Source: Lumbricus rubellus (Eukaryota > Annelida > Clitellata > Crassiclitellata > Lumbricidae). Taken from it: 64,000 nt of DNA. The DNA lies in the NCBI GenBank assembly GCA_945859605.1, contig OX243811.1, positions 63,252,131 through 63,316,130 on the forward strand, written 5' to 3'. Shown here piece after piece: positions 1 to 11,156 of this stretch (positions are counted from its first letter, which is position 1; the number at the start of each line of letters is the position of its first letter). The position numbers and the translations under genes are program-made. The notes beneath the pieces are model-generated. The model ran no database searches, was not told the origin of the DNA, and saw nothing but the letters and a program-made list of their open reading frames with translations.

Positions 1-1
1 T

Positions 2-160
2 GTCTACCCTGCTCGTTATATCCTGTAGTTTCCCTTGTGTGTCAGCTATCAGATCAATGTCATCTGCAAACCGAAGGTTATTTACTGGCCGTCCATTTAG
101 GTTTATCCCATGCTCTTCTTCATTCTTGGCAAGTCTCATCACTATTTCCAGGTAACACAT
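2..160 (-). pseudogene. LINE reverse transcriptase fragment
   Basis: The reverse complement reads as a reverse transcriptase segment with the catalytic FADD box (NNLRFADDIDLIAD) preceded by a GINLNGRPV-type strand. This is the palm region of a non-LTR retrotransposon polymerase. The fragment is cut by the window edge on its 3' side and loses the frame at about 160. It lies just beyond the 3' end of the nearest vWA exon. Family level is not resolved. Confidence 0.75.
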
Positions 161-241
161 CGACACAACTCGTCTTAAGTTATTTGCACAACAATTGGAG
201 GTAGTGAACAATAAACAGTCTAAATATAATATCATGGCTGA

Positions 242-867
242 CTACATTCTTCCATGAATAGTCGTTGAGCTCAGCTGCAATGCGAAACATATTGTTCCTC
301 GGAGTTGTTCCAGCACCTGGTTCAGCATATTGTAGTTTATAACAAAATAGTAGTGAATGGAAGTCGGTGCGGAGGCGATGCTGACTAACTCCTGTTCATA
401 AATCTGTGATGTAACTCCGATGCAGTAGATCTCAACTCCCACAGCTTTTGTAATGTTGACTTCCGGTTGCGTCAAATCGTGATCCACATTTGCTCTGCCA
501 TCCGTAACGAGAAAAGCCATTTTCTTGGCGCCATCTCTAGCTCCTTGACTGGCATTAAAGAGGAGACTTCGACCGACTCGAAGTCCAGCAGCAATGTTCG
601 TTTGACCACCGTCGATTTCAAGACTTTTCACGGCTTTTATTAGACTTGCGGCGTCGCTGTACTGGTCGAGTGTTATCACAACGCTCGCGAACGAACTGAA
701 TTTGACGACTCCTATGCGAACGTAATCTGGATCGACTTGGAAGACATTGACGAATCCCTCAGCGAAGCCAAGGATGTAGCCATTCCAGTTGTCGTAGCCA
801 CCCGGAGCAGCAACGATGCTGGTTGTTTCGTCTAAGATCAGCACGATGTCGATCTGCTGTGGACACG
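242..867 (-). CDS. von Willebrand factor A domain exon C (terminal copy)
   Basis: This exon encodes one vWA domain of about 200 residues. A splice acceptor (GCTGCTGCAG) puts its start at 867 in phase 1, with first residues CPQQIDIVLILDE. The metal-binding MIDAS residues are present as DETTS (a conservative DxTxS form of DxSxS), GGQTN and VTDGRAN. The frame runs through the conserved cysteine near the C-terminus to a stop at 242, with no Ser/Thr-rich tail, unlike the two related exons upstream. It could be the terminal exon of one multi-vWA gene or of a separate tandem gene. vWA domains usually bind extracellular ligands through a divalent metal ion. Confidence 0.7.
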
Positions 868-1976
868 CTGCAGCAGCAAAAGTATAGCACGGACAAAATT
901 GACATCACGAATCACATGTATAATCACTTAGGCCCTATTGATGGTTTTTACAACATAGTTGTGCTAAAACATGTTCTGTTTCCACGACACATCATGTCTC
1001 ATTGCCTAAGACCTAACTATCATTTATTCCATAACGTTTAAACTGATTCTGAATCGTGTCTGATCGCAGTTATTATTGGCAAGAAATATTGCTTAGGTTC
1101 CATCATCAAGTGCGGTTGCCAGCAAAAAGTCTGTCTGCGTTTTACTATCAACAAGCAAGACATCTAATACATCCTGCGAACTCAACAAAATTAAACTTCC
1201 TATAGCCTACTCTTCACGCAGGTCTTTCATTTCAAACTGGAAACATGCCATTTCCATGCATATGTACCCCCTAAGTCATACCTTGATTCCTCTTCTTACC
1301 TTAGGCCTACTTCTCTCTTCGTTCAACTTCCACCGACTGACTGTCTCCGTAGGCCTAATAATATAAAGGATCAGAATACGACATTGTCGTTTATCAATTT
1401 CGTTCTGATCAAGTACCTCTGAATTAGCTCGTTGCAGGCAACCAAAGCGTTTCGAGTTTTCTAAGCACCTCAACAAATATAACGATCGCACTTCAAGGTA
1501 ACTTGTCTGCGCGCATGGAACTGCAGTTTCTACTTTTTCGACGTCCGTTCATGAGCCCAAAACTGTTCACGACCTCAAAAACCTTGAAATTCTGTCTATT
1601 GCGTAATTCTCAGTATTTGAGGTTACAATAAATAGGCCATTGTAAAGAACCTTAGAAGTAACTGGAGCTGATGATTCTGTTATCATTGTATTACTTCACA
1701 CTTTTATAAAATGGCCTATACCATAATCTGCAGAAATGCCTCACCAAATGCACAACAAATTATTTTAGTATCAATGCGCCTTTTATGGACTAAGAACTGA
1801 AACGTATGATTGCACACATATAGATGCATAGACCTACATAATTTTTTGTAGGCCTAATTATACAATTAAGCACACATGTATGTTGCATACATGCAGACAT
1901 AAGCGGATAAGTTTTTCAATGCAATATGTCGCCGATGAAGATGATGCTACAAATTATAATTCGAAAATATACTCAC
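868..1976. other. intron or intergenic stretch between vWA exons C and A
   Basis: About 1.1 kb of AT-rich DNA. I see no coding exon, RNA gene or clear mobile element, only scattered AGGCCTA motifs. Both ends are splice-site boundaries of minus-strand vWA exons. Confidence 0.5.
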
Positions 1977-3464
1977 GAGTGACTGTAGTTGTGGGGGTTG
2001 TTGTTTGCGTCGTTTCAGTCGTTGTTGATGGAGACGATGTTGAAGTGGTACTCAATGATGCGGTTGAAGTGGTACTCAATGATGCGGTTGATGTACTTCT
2101 AGTCGAAGTGGATTGGGTTGTTGTACTTGATGAAGTGCTTTCAGTAGTTGAAGTAGCTGTAGTTAATCCAGATGCAATCGGAGTTGTCGTTGCTGCAGAC
2201 GTACGCTGAGTAGTTGAACTGCTTATGGTTGGTGTAGTTGAGGTAGTGGCGGTAGTTGGAGTGTTTTGAGTCGTTGAAGTACTTGTAGTCGGTATAAATG
2301 AAGTTGTACTAGTTGTTGAAGCACTTTGTGTCATTGAAGTACTTGTTGTTGTTGCAGTTGGTGTATTACTGGTCGTTGAAGTACTTCCAGTAGTTGGAGT
2401 ACTTGTGGTAGTAGAAATAGTGACTGTTGGTGTTTGCAAGGTTGAATTGCTTGTTATCGGTGTAGTTGAAGTAGTAGCAGGTGTGGTCGTTGAAGAACTT
2501 TGAGTTGCCGAAGTGCCTGATGTCGGAATAGCTGGATTTGCTGTTGAACTAGCCGCTGAAGAAGCAGTTGTTGAAATGGGTGTTGCAGATGTCATCTGAG
2601 TAGTTGAATTCCTTATAGTCGGTGTATTTGGGGTAGCACTAGCTGATGAAGTAATTTGAGTAGTTGTAGCACTTGTGGTTGGTGTAGTTTGGGTAGTGCT
2701 TGATGTCAAAGTGCTTTGAGTAGTTGAAGTTGTTGTTCCCTGTGTTGTGGCGCTGACGCTTTGACTTGTTGTAGCTTTCGCCGTTGAACTATCAGTCTGA
2801 TTGAATCCAATATCTTGTAGTGTTGGATTGTAAACCGTTGTGGATGACGTTGTCGACACGACGCTGGAACTTGGTGGCTCTTCTAATGGTGAGCAATAGC
2901 CGTTCAAAACCATGAGGATAAGTCTAGTAACGGAGTTGTAGTTGGATTCGAAGTAATAATGAGTCACAGTAGGAACGGAAGCGATCGATCTCAGTTCGAT
3001 CTCATCAACCCGATTCGTCACCCCGATCGAAAATATCTCGATGCCAGCAGATTTCGTTAGGTCAGCTTCCCATCGAGTAAGGTCTCTGCTTCTGCTTGGC
3101 TGTCCATTCGTGATGAGGAAGGCCACCTTCTGAACTCCTGGACGGGCTCCCCTATTGCCGCTGAACAAGAGGTTCCTTCCTAGATTCAGTCCATCCGCAG
3201 TGTTCCGGTCTCCGCTTTGAAACTGGAGATTCTGGATCGCACGTTCTAGACTTGCAGCATCCGGGTACTGACCGAGGTTGATGTCAACCTGTGCGACTGT
3301 GTTGTATGTAATCACTCCGATCCTCACTATGTACGGAGCCACCGGAAGCGCGTTGATGATACCGATGGCAAAGCTACGGACGAAATTGTACCAGTTATAA
3401 CCACCCAGGACTTCATCTCTCGATTCGTCAAGTATCAGCACGATGTCAGCACGTTTCAAGCAGG
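1977..3464 (-). CDS. von Willebrand factor A domain plus mucin-like tail, exon A
   Basis: The exon is 1488 bp (496 codons), phase 1 at both ends: acceptor TTTCTAG before 3464, donor GTGAGTAT after 1977. Residues 1 to about 200 form a vWA domain beginning ACLKRADIVLILDES. The remaining ~290 residues are almost pure Thr/Ser with interspersed Ala/Pro, a likely O-glycosylated stalk. The MIDAS is damaged: DESRD instead of DxSxS, DRNT instead of GGxTN and LITNG instead of TDG. Metal binding is therefore doubtful. A 24-bp direct duplication lies in the tail near 2050-2095. The apparent upstream reading frame runs across the acceptor into transposon sequence and is not coding. Being symmetric (1-1), the exon can be duplicated without breaking the frame. 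Confidence 0.75.
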
Positions 3465-3505
3465 CTAGAAACAACAGCAGACAGTAAACAGTATCATTAT
3501 TCCTT

Positions 3506-4747
3506 GGCGTAACCATAGTAGGGCTGCCAACTTTTGACTTTGCCATTCCGGGACGCCCGCAGTCACTCGATGGGCCATTACCAATAGGCCTGTAGGTCTA
3601 CTCGTCCACATAAATGGAATACCAGGTACACAATTATGTTACGAATGTTGCTCATGTTCAAAATGTGGGACCACATGCACTTCTACAGTCTACTGAAATA
3701 GTCGTCAATAGAAAACATCAAAAGATAATTAAGTCTGTTTTAATATCTGAATCGATTTCAAGAAGAAAACGGTTAATAAATTCCAGTAATTAATGTCAGG
3801 CTTGTAACGTGACGTCTATGAGTACAGCATGAGCAAAGTTCATAGGCCTATAATATTAGGCCTATAGGGCCTACACGCATATTGGAGAAGCCTGGATCTG
3901 CGGCGACAGAGCAGAACTTGTAAGCCTACTTCTGCTGAGTTGCTGACATTTTAAGTAGCTTCATTTCACTGCGTAAAAAGTCATAGAACTTAGCATGCAC
4001 ATATCGTGCTAACATTTATTTTCGACAAAAGTTCAACAAGATCAGAGCTCAGGCGCTCAGGCAATTGCGATTAATAGGCCTAGATTAGAGGTCGTTCATT
4101 ATGCTGAAAACTGTATCGTTAAAAGCATCAGAAATTGGAATACATGACTGACTTTATATGCCTAGGCATATTTATGATAAAAGTGAAACAATCGAGTTTC
4201 AGACTTTCAGTGATCCCCAAAGTTTTAAAGACTTAATTGAATCTAGCGCCGTCAAACATACAATCCTGAGTGAACGGCAGACGTCATCGAATTCCGGGAC
4301 AATTTGGGGTCAGCCCGGGACACGGGACAATAGGGCCGATTCCGGGACTGTCCCGGCGAATCCGGGACGGTTGGCAGCCCTATACCATAGGCGTACGAGG
4401 CGGGGGTTCAGGGGGGGCAATTGCCCCCCCCCCAAATTCGGGCAAGTTTGGTGGTTTTTTCGGGCAAAAAGTCGCGGACGACTAAAAAAAAAAAAAAAGT
4501 CGTCAAGTTTCGGGCAAGTCTGGTTTTTCGGGCAAAAAAGTCGCGGACGACTAAAAAAAAAAAAAAAAGGTCGTCAAGTTTCGGGCAAGTCTAATGCGGA
4601 CGACTAAAAAAAAAAAAAAGGTCGTCAAGTTTCGGGCAAATCGGGTTTTTCCGGCAAAAATAGTCGCGGGCGACCAAATTTTTGGCCGGATAAATTTTTC
4701 GGGCAGAAGTTCAATCTTTGCCCCCCACGTACGCCTATGGGCGTAAC
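3506..4747. mobile_element. hAT-like element (CATAGGCG ends), split by a second element
   Basis: The element starts CATAG at 3514, resumes at 4391 and ends TACGCCTATG at 4739. It is flanked on both sides by the 8-bp target duplication GGCGTAAC (3506-3513 and 4740-4747). Eight-bp duplications are typical of hAT elements. The interior has runs of G/C next to the ends and three GTCG...poly(A)...GTCGTC cassettes. It is non-autonomous, with no open frame. A related copy lies at 48037-48413. Confidence 0.8.
3519..4382. mobile_element. hAT-like element with TAGGGCTGCCAAC inverted ends
   Basis: Terminal inverted repeats TAGGGCTGCCAAC and GTTGGCAGCCCTA bound 864 bp. The flanking 8-mers are AACCATAG (3511-3518) and TACCATAG (4383-4390), one mismatch. 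Those flanks are the broken 5' end of the CATAGGCG element, so this insertion is the younger of the two. I see no transposase frame. GGGAC-rich subterminal motifs occur at both ends. Confidence 0.75.
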
Positions 4748-5065
4748 TATCAATTTAATTCATTTCCTATGCCTTAGGCCTATTGATTCTGAAAGTCATA
4801 GTTCATGCTCATATTTGCAATGTTAGAATAATGAACGGGCGAAGCTTGTCCAACTGAAAATTATCTTCAATCAATTTGGCAAAAGCTGTGGAAAGCACAT
4901 TGGCAATAAGTCTAATCTAAATAAAATTATGTATAATTAGGGCCTACATGTATATATTCGATTTCCGATTGCAAAGGTAGTAGGCTATGCCTATTATAAT
5001 TTACAAGCTTAATATGCCTATATAATTATTATTAATTACCAACGTCCCCATCTGGTTATACTCAC
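4748..5065. other. remainder of the intron between vWA exons A and B
   Basis: About 320 bp of AT-rich DNA with AGGCCTA motifs. No gene or element is recognised. Confidence 0.5.
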
Positions 5066-6058
5066 TGGGTAGTGGCGTAGTTGACTGTGTAGCTGCAGAC
5101 GTTGATATGCTTGGTGAGGTAGAAGAACGTGTGGAGGTTATCGTGGAGTCACTCATCTTTGACGTAGTAGTCGATGTACTCGTCGAAGTTGTACTCGTTG
5201 ATGTTGGACTCGTTGATGTTGGACTCGTTGATGTTGGACTCGTTGATGTTGGACTCGTTGATGTTGGACTCGTTGATGTTGGACTCGTTGATGTTGGACT
5301 CCTTGATGTTGGACTCGTTGATGTTGGACTCGTTGATGTTGAACTCGTTGATGTTGGACTCGTTGATGTTGGACTCGTTGATGTTGGACCTACCCCGCTG
5401 GATGAAGCTGTTGGCGTCAAGAGAGTAGTGGTAGTGGTGGGTTCCGTCGCATTTGGCAACTGTTCATGTACAGGACATAATTGGGTTAGAATGGATGTGA
5501 GAGTTTTGTTCAGCACATCGCGATCGGATACCAAGTAATAGTGCGTCGACGTTGGCAAAGAAGCAATACCCTTCATTTCTGCCTCATTAGTCAGGTTCGT
5601 GACCCCAATGCTGAATACCTCGACCCCGGTTGCTCTGGTTGAGTTGCCCTCCAGCTGGGTTCGACTTTTGTTCAGATTCGCTCTTCCATCCGAAATCAGA
5701 AACGCGATCTTCCTGACTCCACTTCGTGCACCAAGATCGATGTCGTTGAGGAGATGTCTACCAACGCTGAGACCTTCCGCTATATTCGTCTCTCCACCAC
5801 CGTACTCGAGGTCTCTGACCGCCAACTCAAGACTCACACTGTCCTTGTATTCATCGAGGTTGATAGCAACGCGTGCGTTTGTACTGAACTTCACAACGCC
5901 CAATCGCACCGTGTCCGGACCGATTTGCAAAACGTGGACCAAACCAGCAGAAAACTCGAGGATTGATTCTTGCCAGACTCTCGTATTGCCAGCGTCCGTC
6001 AGAATACTTCCAGATTGGTCGATAATGAGCGATACATCTAACTGCAGTGGACACGGAC
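5066..6058 (-). CDS. von Willebrand factor A domain plus TSTSP-repeat tail, exon B
   Basis: The exon is 993 bp (331 codons), phase 1-1, with acceptor GTTTCAG before 6058 and donor GTGAGTAT after 5066. The vWA domain begins PCPLQLDVSLIIDQSGS and has an intact MIDAS: DQSGS, GGETN and ISDGRAN. The tail is Thr/Ser-rich and holds about 13 copies of a 15-bp unit encoding TSTSP/SPTST, a probable glycosylated spacer of variable length. Exon phases match exon A, so the two could be joined in one transcript as repeated vWA-stalk modules, or each could belong to its own tandem gene. The signal-peptide exon was not found. Confidence 0.78.
5193..5392 (-). repeat. 15-bp coding minisatellite
   Basis: A near-perfect tandem array with period 15 (plus-strand unit GTTGATGTTGGACTC) and about 13 copies. 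It lies inside vWA exon B, and one unit gives five residues of the TSTSP repeat. Only a few units differ by single bases, which suggests recent expansion. Confidence 0.9.
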
Positions 6059-6148
6059 CTGAAACATTCAGACACGTTTTAGTCTGCGCAAAGATAAAAA
6101 GCACCTATAGCCTAACCGTTTACTATTCTTATGAGAACAACAATTGCT

Positions 6149-6201
6149 CGTAACTTTGTAGATACAATACAATATTATTGCATTGTATCTACAAACTTAC
6201 G
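6149..6201. repeat. 53-bp near-perfect palindrome
   Basis: A 25-nt arm beginning CGTAACTTTGTAGATACAAT pairs with its inverse across a 3-nt loop, with two mismatches. It lies just upstream of vWA exon B on the minus strand. Function unknown; it could be a foldback element. Confidence 0.8.
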
Positions 6202-6980
6202 TAACGCCTCTCGCAGTGCACACTAATCAGAGGTGCTCCCAACACGAGTCACCAAGAGAGAAAAAAAGATGGTCTTGAGATAGCGAGAAGAGGCGAAAAG
6301 AGGCACTTGACCCACCAGTTAATAAGGAGGATCGCGTCAAAAGAGGAAGCTGGTTCCACAATGCAGGGCCAATGAAAGCAAAGGCTCGCGTTTAGCAATG
6401 GCGGTTTTAGCCAGCTCCAGATGGGACGAAGGAATCGCGACAGTCAAAGGAGCGTAGCAGGCAAAGAGAAGTGGCCGAGGTCGGCTGACGGATGAGGTCA
6501 CAATCATAGATAGGTTAATTGGTAGCTCGACCAATATACGACCGGTAAATTATTTATTTATTTATTTATTAATATGAAAATCTTGCGTTGAAACCGAGAA
6601 ATAATGCAGCGGAGTGGCAACTAAAAAGACAGTCAGCAATAAGTTCGTGATGATTTTGAATAGGAGGCTTTGTAAAAGAACGACATGCAGTAATAAACTT
6701 AGTCATCGGATCGGGTGCAACTGCATGCGGTTGTGCACGCTCTATATTCACGGTAGTGCAGGGTTCAAACTTCCTTAAAGTGTGGCTAGACGGTCATGGA
6801 CGGCGTTCAAGCACTTATCTTAAAATATTAACGCCGTCCTGCCACTGTCTTATTGGTCAGCACAGCCTGAAAAGGTAAGGGCGCCCAGGCACTTCTTTGC
6901 CCACACTTGAAGCACTGCGGCAGCGAACTAATAACCGATATTGTTAGTGCAATCTATAGCACACAGTTAGGCCCATACAG
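6202..6980. other. gene-less stretch upstream of the vWA exons
   Basis: No supported exon. It contains a short (TTTA)n run near 6550. A promoter or signal-peptide exon for the vWA locus could lie here, but I could not identify one. Confidence 0.4.
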
Positions 6981-7000
6981 TTGTGGGACGCGGTGGTGTA

Positions 7001-8387
7001 AGGTACCTGTGGGCAAGGGCGGATACAGAAATTTTGGACGGGGGGGGCCAAAAATCTTGGTGTTGGGTCCGGGAAAAATTTTAGGCCTTGGGTCTGGAAA
7101 ATTTTTCTTTCGTATCCGCCAAAAAAGTTGACGACCTTTTTTTTTTTTTTTTTTTTTTAGTCATCTGGCAAATTTTTCCGGAAAATCATACCATTTCATC
7201 CGCCAAAAAAGTTGACGACCTTTTTTTTTTTTTTTTTTTTTAGTCATCCGGCTAAATTTTCGGGAAATTCATACCATTTCAGCAGCCACTGAAACCAAAT
7301 GGGGGGGCCACGATACATGGGATTTCTAAATGGGGGGGGCCATGGCCGGATTGGCCCCCCCCCCTGGATCCGCCCCTGTCTGTGGGTAATAAGGCCCGGG
7401 TGGAAATAAGGCCCACCAGATAAAAGAAGGAATATCTCCAAATGTATTCGTCAGGTGTCGCTATAATTTTATTTTGTTGACCGAGTTTCATCTGTGAACT
7501 ACTCTAGTTACCGAAGAGTTTTCTTTTTGGTGACATGTTTGAATTTTGCAGATGATAATAATTATTTGTGCAATCATTTATTTCGCAATTATCTATTTTC
7601 TGATTTATAACTTTTTTAATTAATCCTCAATCCGGGTAGTGCATGCATGTTGCTATGATAATATTCGTTAAGAGAGGATATTAGAAAAACGATATAGGCT
7701 GAAAAATAGAGTCTGCACTTAGGAATTACCCAGATTTTGGTCTTGGAATCTATGGTGTGAGATTGAGGGTAACAAGGGCCACCTTTTTGTGGGTAATAAG
7801 GCCCTATCTTCAGGCCAATGGGCCTTATTACCCACAACTCCGGTACTGTGGTACATATTTAATTGTTCATGATTTAGTATTGGATAGGAGTTCTTGAAGC
7901 TGTTTTAACACACTTTTGGCTATATTTGCTTGTGAATAGATGCGAGGGGTGGGGTAGGTGGGATTGGGTGGGGTGGAGTGAAATGGGGTGGGGTGGGTCG
8001 GGTTGGTTGTACATTTTCATCATACCTCTTTATTTCAGGCAATCATAATTAATTGATATCTATCCACCCATTTCATATGTTTGGTTAATTTAAATACGAG
8101 TTCAAATATGATGTTTGAATTGTAAAGAAGACGTTTAGACAACAAAATAAGATAGTTTGTTAGATGGGCCTTATTACCCGACGTGTTGGGTAATAAGGCC
8201 CACATCATGACCTTTAAGAAAAAATTTTTTTCTCTTATATGACAATTTATTTTATCAAAATAATTAATTCATTATGTAACTGCATCCACACACTCCTCAT
8301 ATAGCGGTTTTGCAAAGCTACAGATGCATACCAGTAATAGTTATAAAGCAAAATTCCTTAGGTGGGCCTTATTCCCCACAGTTACCT
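7001..8387. mobile_element. TA-target DNA transposon, non-autonomous, GGGTAATAAGGCCC ends
   Basis: Imperfect inverted ends AGGTACCTGTGGGTAATAAG and its partner (ending CCCCACAGTTACCT) bound the element, with TA on each side (6999-7000, 8388-8389). The motif GTGGGTAATAAGGCCC recurs inside in both orientations near 7795, 7820, 8167 and 8186. TA targets suggest Tc1/mariner-type transposition. No transposase frame was seen. A G-rich (GGGGT)n-like patch lies at 7945-8005. Confidence 0.65.
7014..7378. mobile_element. hAT-like MITE nested in the TA-target element
   Basis: Ends CAAGGGCGGATACAG and CTGGATCCGCCCCTG, flanked by CCTGTGGG and TCTGTGGG (7 of 8 identical). The flanks are the terminal repeat of the TA-target element. 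The interior carries two GACGACC-poly(T)-AGTCATC cassettes. Confidence 0.75.
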
Positions 8388-8599
8388 TAGTGAGTATTTT
8401 CGTCGCCTTGCAGTCGAAAGGTTGCAGGTTCGAATCCACCTCAAGTCGCCGCTTAGGGACCTTGGGCAAGTCCTTCATTCGCAATTGCTTAGCGCTTCGG
8501 CGTGAAACTCCGATGCAGTGTCCGCGCTGTAGTCGGGGGCGCCTCTGAGTAAATAGCTTGAAGGGGCGCTATAACAAGTGCACATACAAACAAACAAAA

Positions 8600-9150
8600 A
8601 TACACAGTAACAAAGAGCCTCAAACAAAATAATAGTCTTGGTAATTTCAATCTTACCCTACCAACATTGCTATGAATATGAATATTGCATGGGACCCGTG
8701 TGGGCTCTAAACATGTTCCATATGGGATTATGAGTCCTATAATCTTTGCAATAACTATAGGCTATTGGCCCCATAATTATTTGTAAACTGACAGGGCAAC
8801 TATACAAAACCACTGAACGACCAATGTCAAAATCCAAGCCCCCGTGTAACCATGAATAGTACATTATAGATTCCTTCATCAAGCTGTTTGAAAGTTGAAC
8901 TGCTAGTGTTGGTGTCGTATTATATCTATAAGCTTATATAATTATATATATTATATTTAACTGTCGCAACAAAGTTTCTTACATCTGTCATCTAGGGCAT
9001 ATCAACATGTGTTGTGTAGGTTATGAATGGTTCATTTTTAATGGTGGTGTGCGGTCGAAAAACTGCGCGTGTGCGTCCCATGCAAGAGGGCATTAGGTAC
9101 GAGATACACAAATATATTAAACGTTGGTATTGCATGGGTGCGACGCTTTT
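8600..9150. other. gene-less stretch
   Basis: AT-rich DNA without a supported exon or complete element. It contains (TA)-rich patches around 8925-8960. Confidence 0.4.
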
Positions 9151-9162
9151 AAGAACAATGCG

Positions 9163-9476
<314 letters not shown>

Positions 9477-9487
9477 CACAATACATA

Positions 9488-10065
9488 CACTGTGTCCCAA
9501 TAAATCGGGCACCCTTTTTATAATGTGAATAAAACAGGCAAATCTTAATCGATTTTCAAAATTTCAAAACTGTTTTTATCCTGAGATAATTATCTACAAA
9601 TTGGTAATTTATGAACGGCCCTCAATAAAACATTACGTCATAATGACGTCGTTAATTTACATATCGAAACCAAATGTCAACAAAAATCGTTAGAGAATGG
9701 CGTTCAGCCAAGAAGACAAAATTGTACTAAAAATGGTTACGGAAAAATAAACATAACGGCGCAAAAAGTTTAATCGAAAATTTCCGGACAAGGAATGGAC
9801 AGTGAGCGGTCAAATAATTTTTCCTTATAAACTTTGTCGGAGCGTCGCGCTGGTATAAAAGTTGTGTTCGGTACTTAACATTTGAATTCTCTTATGCAAA
9901 TAACGTAATTGGAACGTCAATATTCATGCCAGAAACTTCATATTTGAATCGGTGTAAGATAATTATCTCAGGATAAAAACAGTTTTGAAATTTTGAAAAT
10001 CGATTAAGATTTACCTGTTTTATTCACATTATAAAAAAGGGTGCCCGATTTATTGGGACATAGCC
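9488..10065 (+). mobile_element. Tc1/mariner-type deletion derivative with ~100-bp inverted repeats
   Basis: About 100 bp at the left end (beginning CACTGTGTCCCAATAAATCG) is repeated in inverse orientation at the right end. TA flanks it on both sides. Between the repeats is a short transposase remnant, so this is an internally deleted copy of an autonomous transposon. Confidence 0.85.
9697..9862 (+). pseudogene. N-terminal transposase remnant (Tc1/mariner-like)
   Basis: The frame begins MAFSQEDKIVLKMV, and further on, across stops and frameshifts, FPDKEWTVSG can be read. It resembles the N-terminal helix-turn-helix region of IS630/Tc1-type transposases, which often start with a SxEDKxxIK motif. 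Most of the gene, including the DDE domain, is absent. Confidence 0.6.
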
Positions 10066-10394
10066 TATATGCCGATGTCATAGGCTAAAATTGCACAAAA
10101 ACTGATTCAAATATTCCAATGAGATATTTCGATTTCAAATGGGGTCTATAGGCCTACCTGGGTACCGAGATTGCTTTTCCATTGCTCCATTGTCAACCTA
10201 CGCTAATAAACTATGCCTTACCGTGAAGCGACGACTGACTTTCTACTGTTGGGTAGGCCTAGGCCTACTCGACCTCAACTTAATAAATTAATTTTAATGG
10301 CTTTTTATCTTTGACGCTCGTTGACTCTCAATTATTGTCTCAACTTAGTATGGGCCATAATACTTATTAAACAGCATTATGTGCGACTTTGTGC
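10066..10394. other. gene-less stretch
   Basis: AT-rich DNA with AGGCCTA motifs. No gene recognised. Confidence 0.4.
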
Positions 10395-10683
10395 CAGGGC
10401 CGGATTAAGAAATGTGGGGGCCCTGTTCGGGAAATTTTTTGCCGAAAATTCGGATGACTGTTTTTAGTCGTTTGATCGAATTTTCGGGAAAATGATACCA
10501 TTTCATCCGCCAAAAAAGTTGATGATCTTTTTTTAGTCATCTGGCCAAATTTTCGGCAAAATTTCATCCGCCAAAAAAATATAAAAAATATAAAATATTT
10601 TTTTTACAAATGTGTGGAGGCCCCCTAAAGTGTGGGGGCTCGAGTTCGGCCGAACATGTTTAACATGCCTTAATCCGGCCCTG
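10395..10683. mobile_element. hAT-like MITE, CAGGGCCGGATTAAG ends
   Basis: Perfect 15-bp inverted ends and a perfect 8-bp target duplication CTTTGTGC (10387-10394, 10684-10691). It is 289 bp with no coding capacity. The interior contains the GATGATC-poly(T)-AGTCATC cassette. Confidence 0.9.
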
Positions 10684-10691
10684 CTTTGTGC

Positions 10692-11150
10692 GTGTTAAAA
10701 ATTTCGCAAATAAAAAATAAAATTAATTATAAAATAATCAAAGCCAACGATCAAGTTACGATCGGCAACAGCCAACTCAACAATTGAATCAACCATGTGT
10801 CAACATTCAAGCCATTAAAATATTATTGAGTTGCTGCCGAGTAGGCAACAGTGGAAAGTCAGTTTTCGATGGGATATAACATAAGGCACAGTTTATTATC
10901 ATCCATCAACACAGAGGCAGCACAAAAGCAGCAGCGGACAATGGCTGAAAAGACGAGCGAGAAGACAAACTGTCAAACGAAATGCAGAGTTGAGTACCAG
11001 CAGAAAATAAACGACAACTCGTTGAATAGCTACCAGGGTATCGTGCAGCTGTAGCCTACGTATGCCGGTGTGGTGCATAAACTAATTTTACGACAAGAGT
11101 TCACTAAATGCGACTGGGACACCAACACTACTAACCTTTAAGGTGTTAAT
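10692..11150. other. gene-less stretch
   Basis: No recognised gene. A 67-codon open frame at 10851-11054 has no supporting splice or family signal. Confidence 0.35.
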
Positions 11151-11156
11151 GTAATT

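Larger units (their letters stand above)
6981..8598 (+). mobile_element. tRNA-derived SINE (family 1), copy interrupted by DNA transposons
   Basis: The SINE head (GGGACGCGGTGGTG) lies at 6983-7000 and the rest at 8390-8598. It has an A-box region, the B box GGTTCGAATCC, the body motif ACCTTGGGCAAGTCCTT and the tail GGGGCGCTATAACAAGTG followed by CAAACAAA. The break falls at a TA dinucleotide duplicated on both sides of the inserted element. Two uninterrupted copies exist at 57440-57664 (plus) and 32463-32681 (minus). Confidence 0.75.

Noticed and set aside
1880..2209. Plus-strand frame rich in Val and Asp
   Set aside because: Antisense shadow of the Ser/Thr-rich tail of vWA exon A.
3465..3546. 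Extension of vWA exon A to an upstream Met
   Set aside because: The frame crosses a good acceptor (TTTCTAG) and runs into the hAT element; exons B and C start at equivalent phase-1 acceptors.
5107..5538. VDVGL-repeat plus-strand frame
   Set aside because: Antisense reading of the 15-bp coding minisatellite in exon B.
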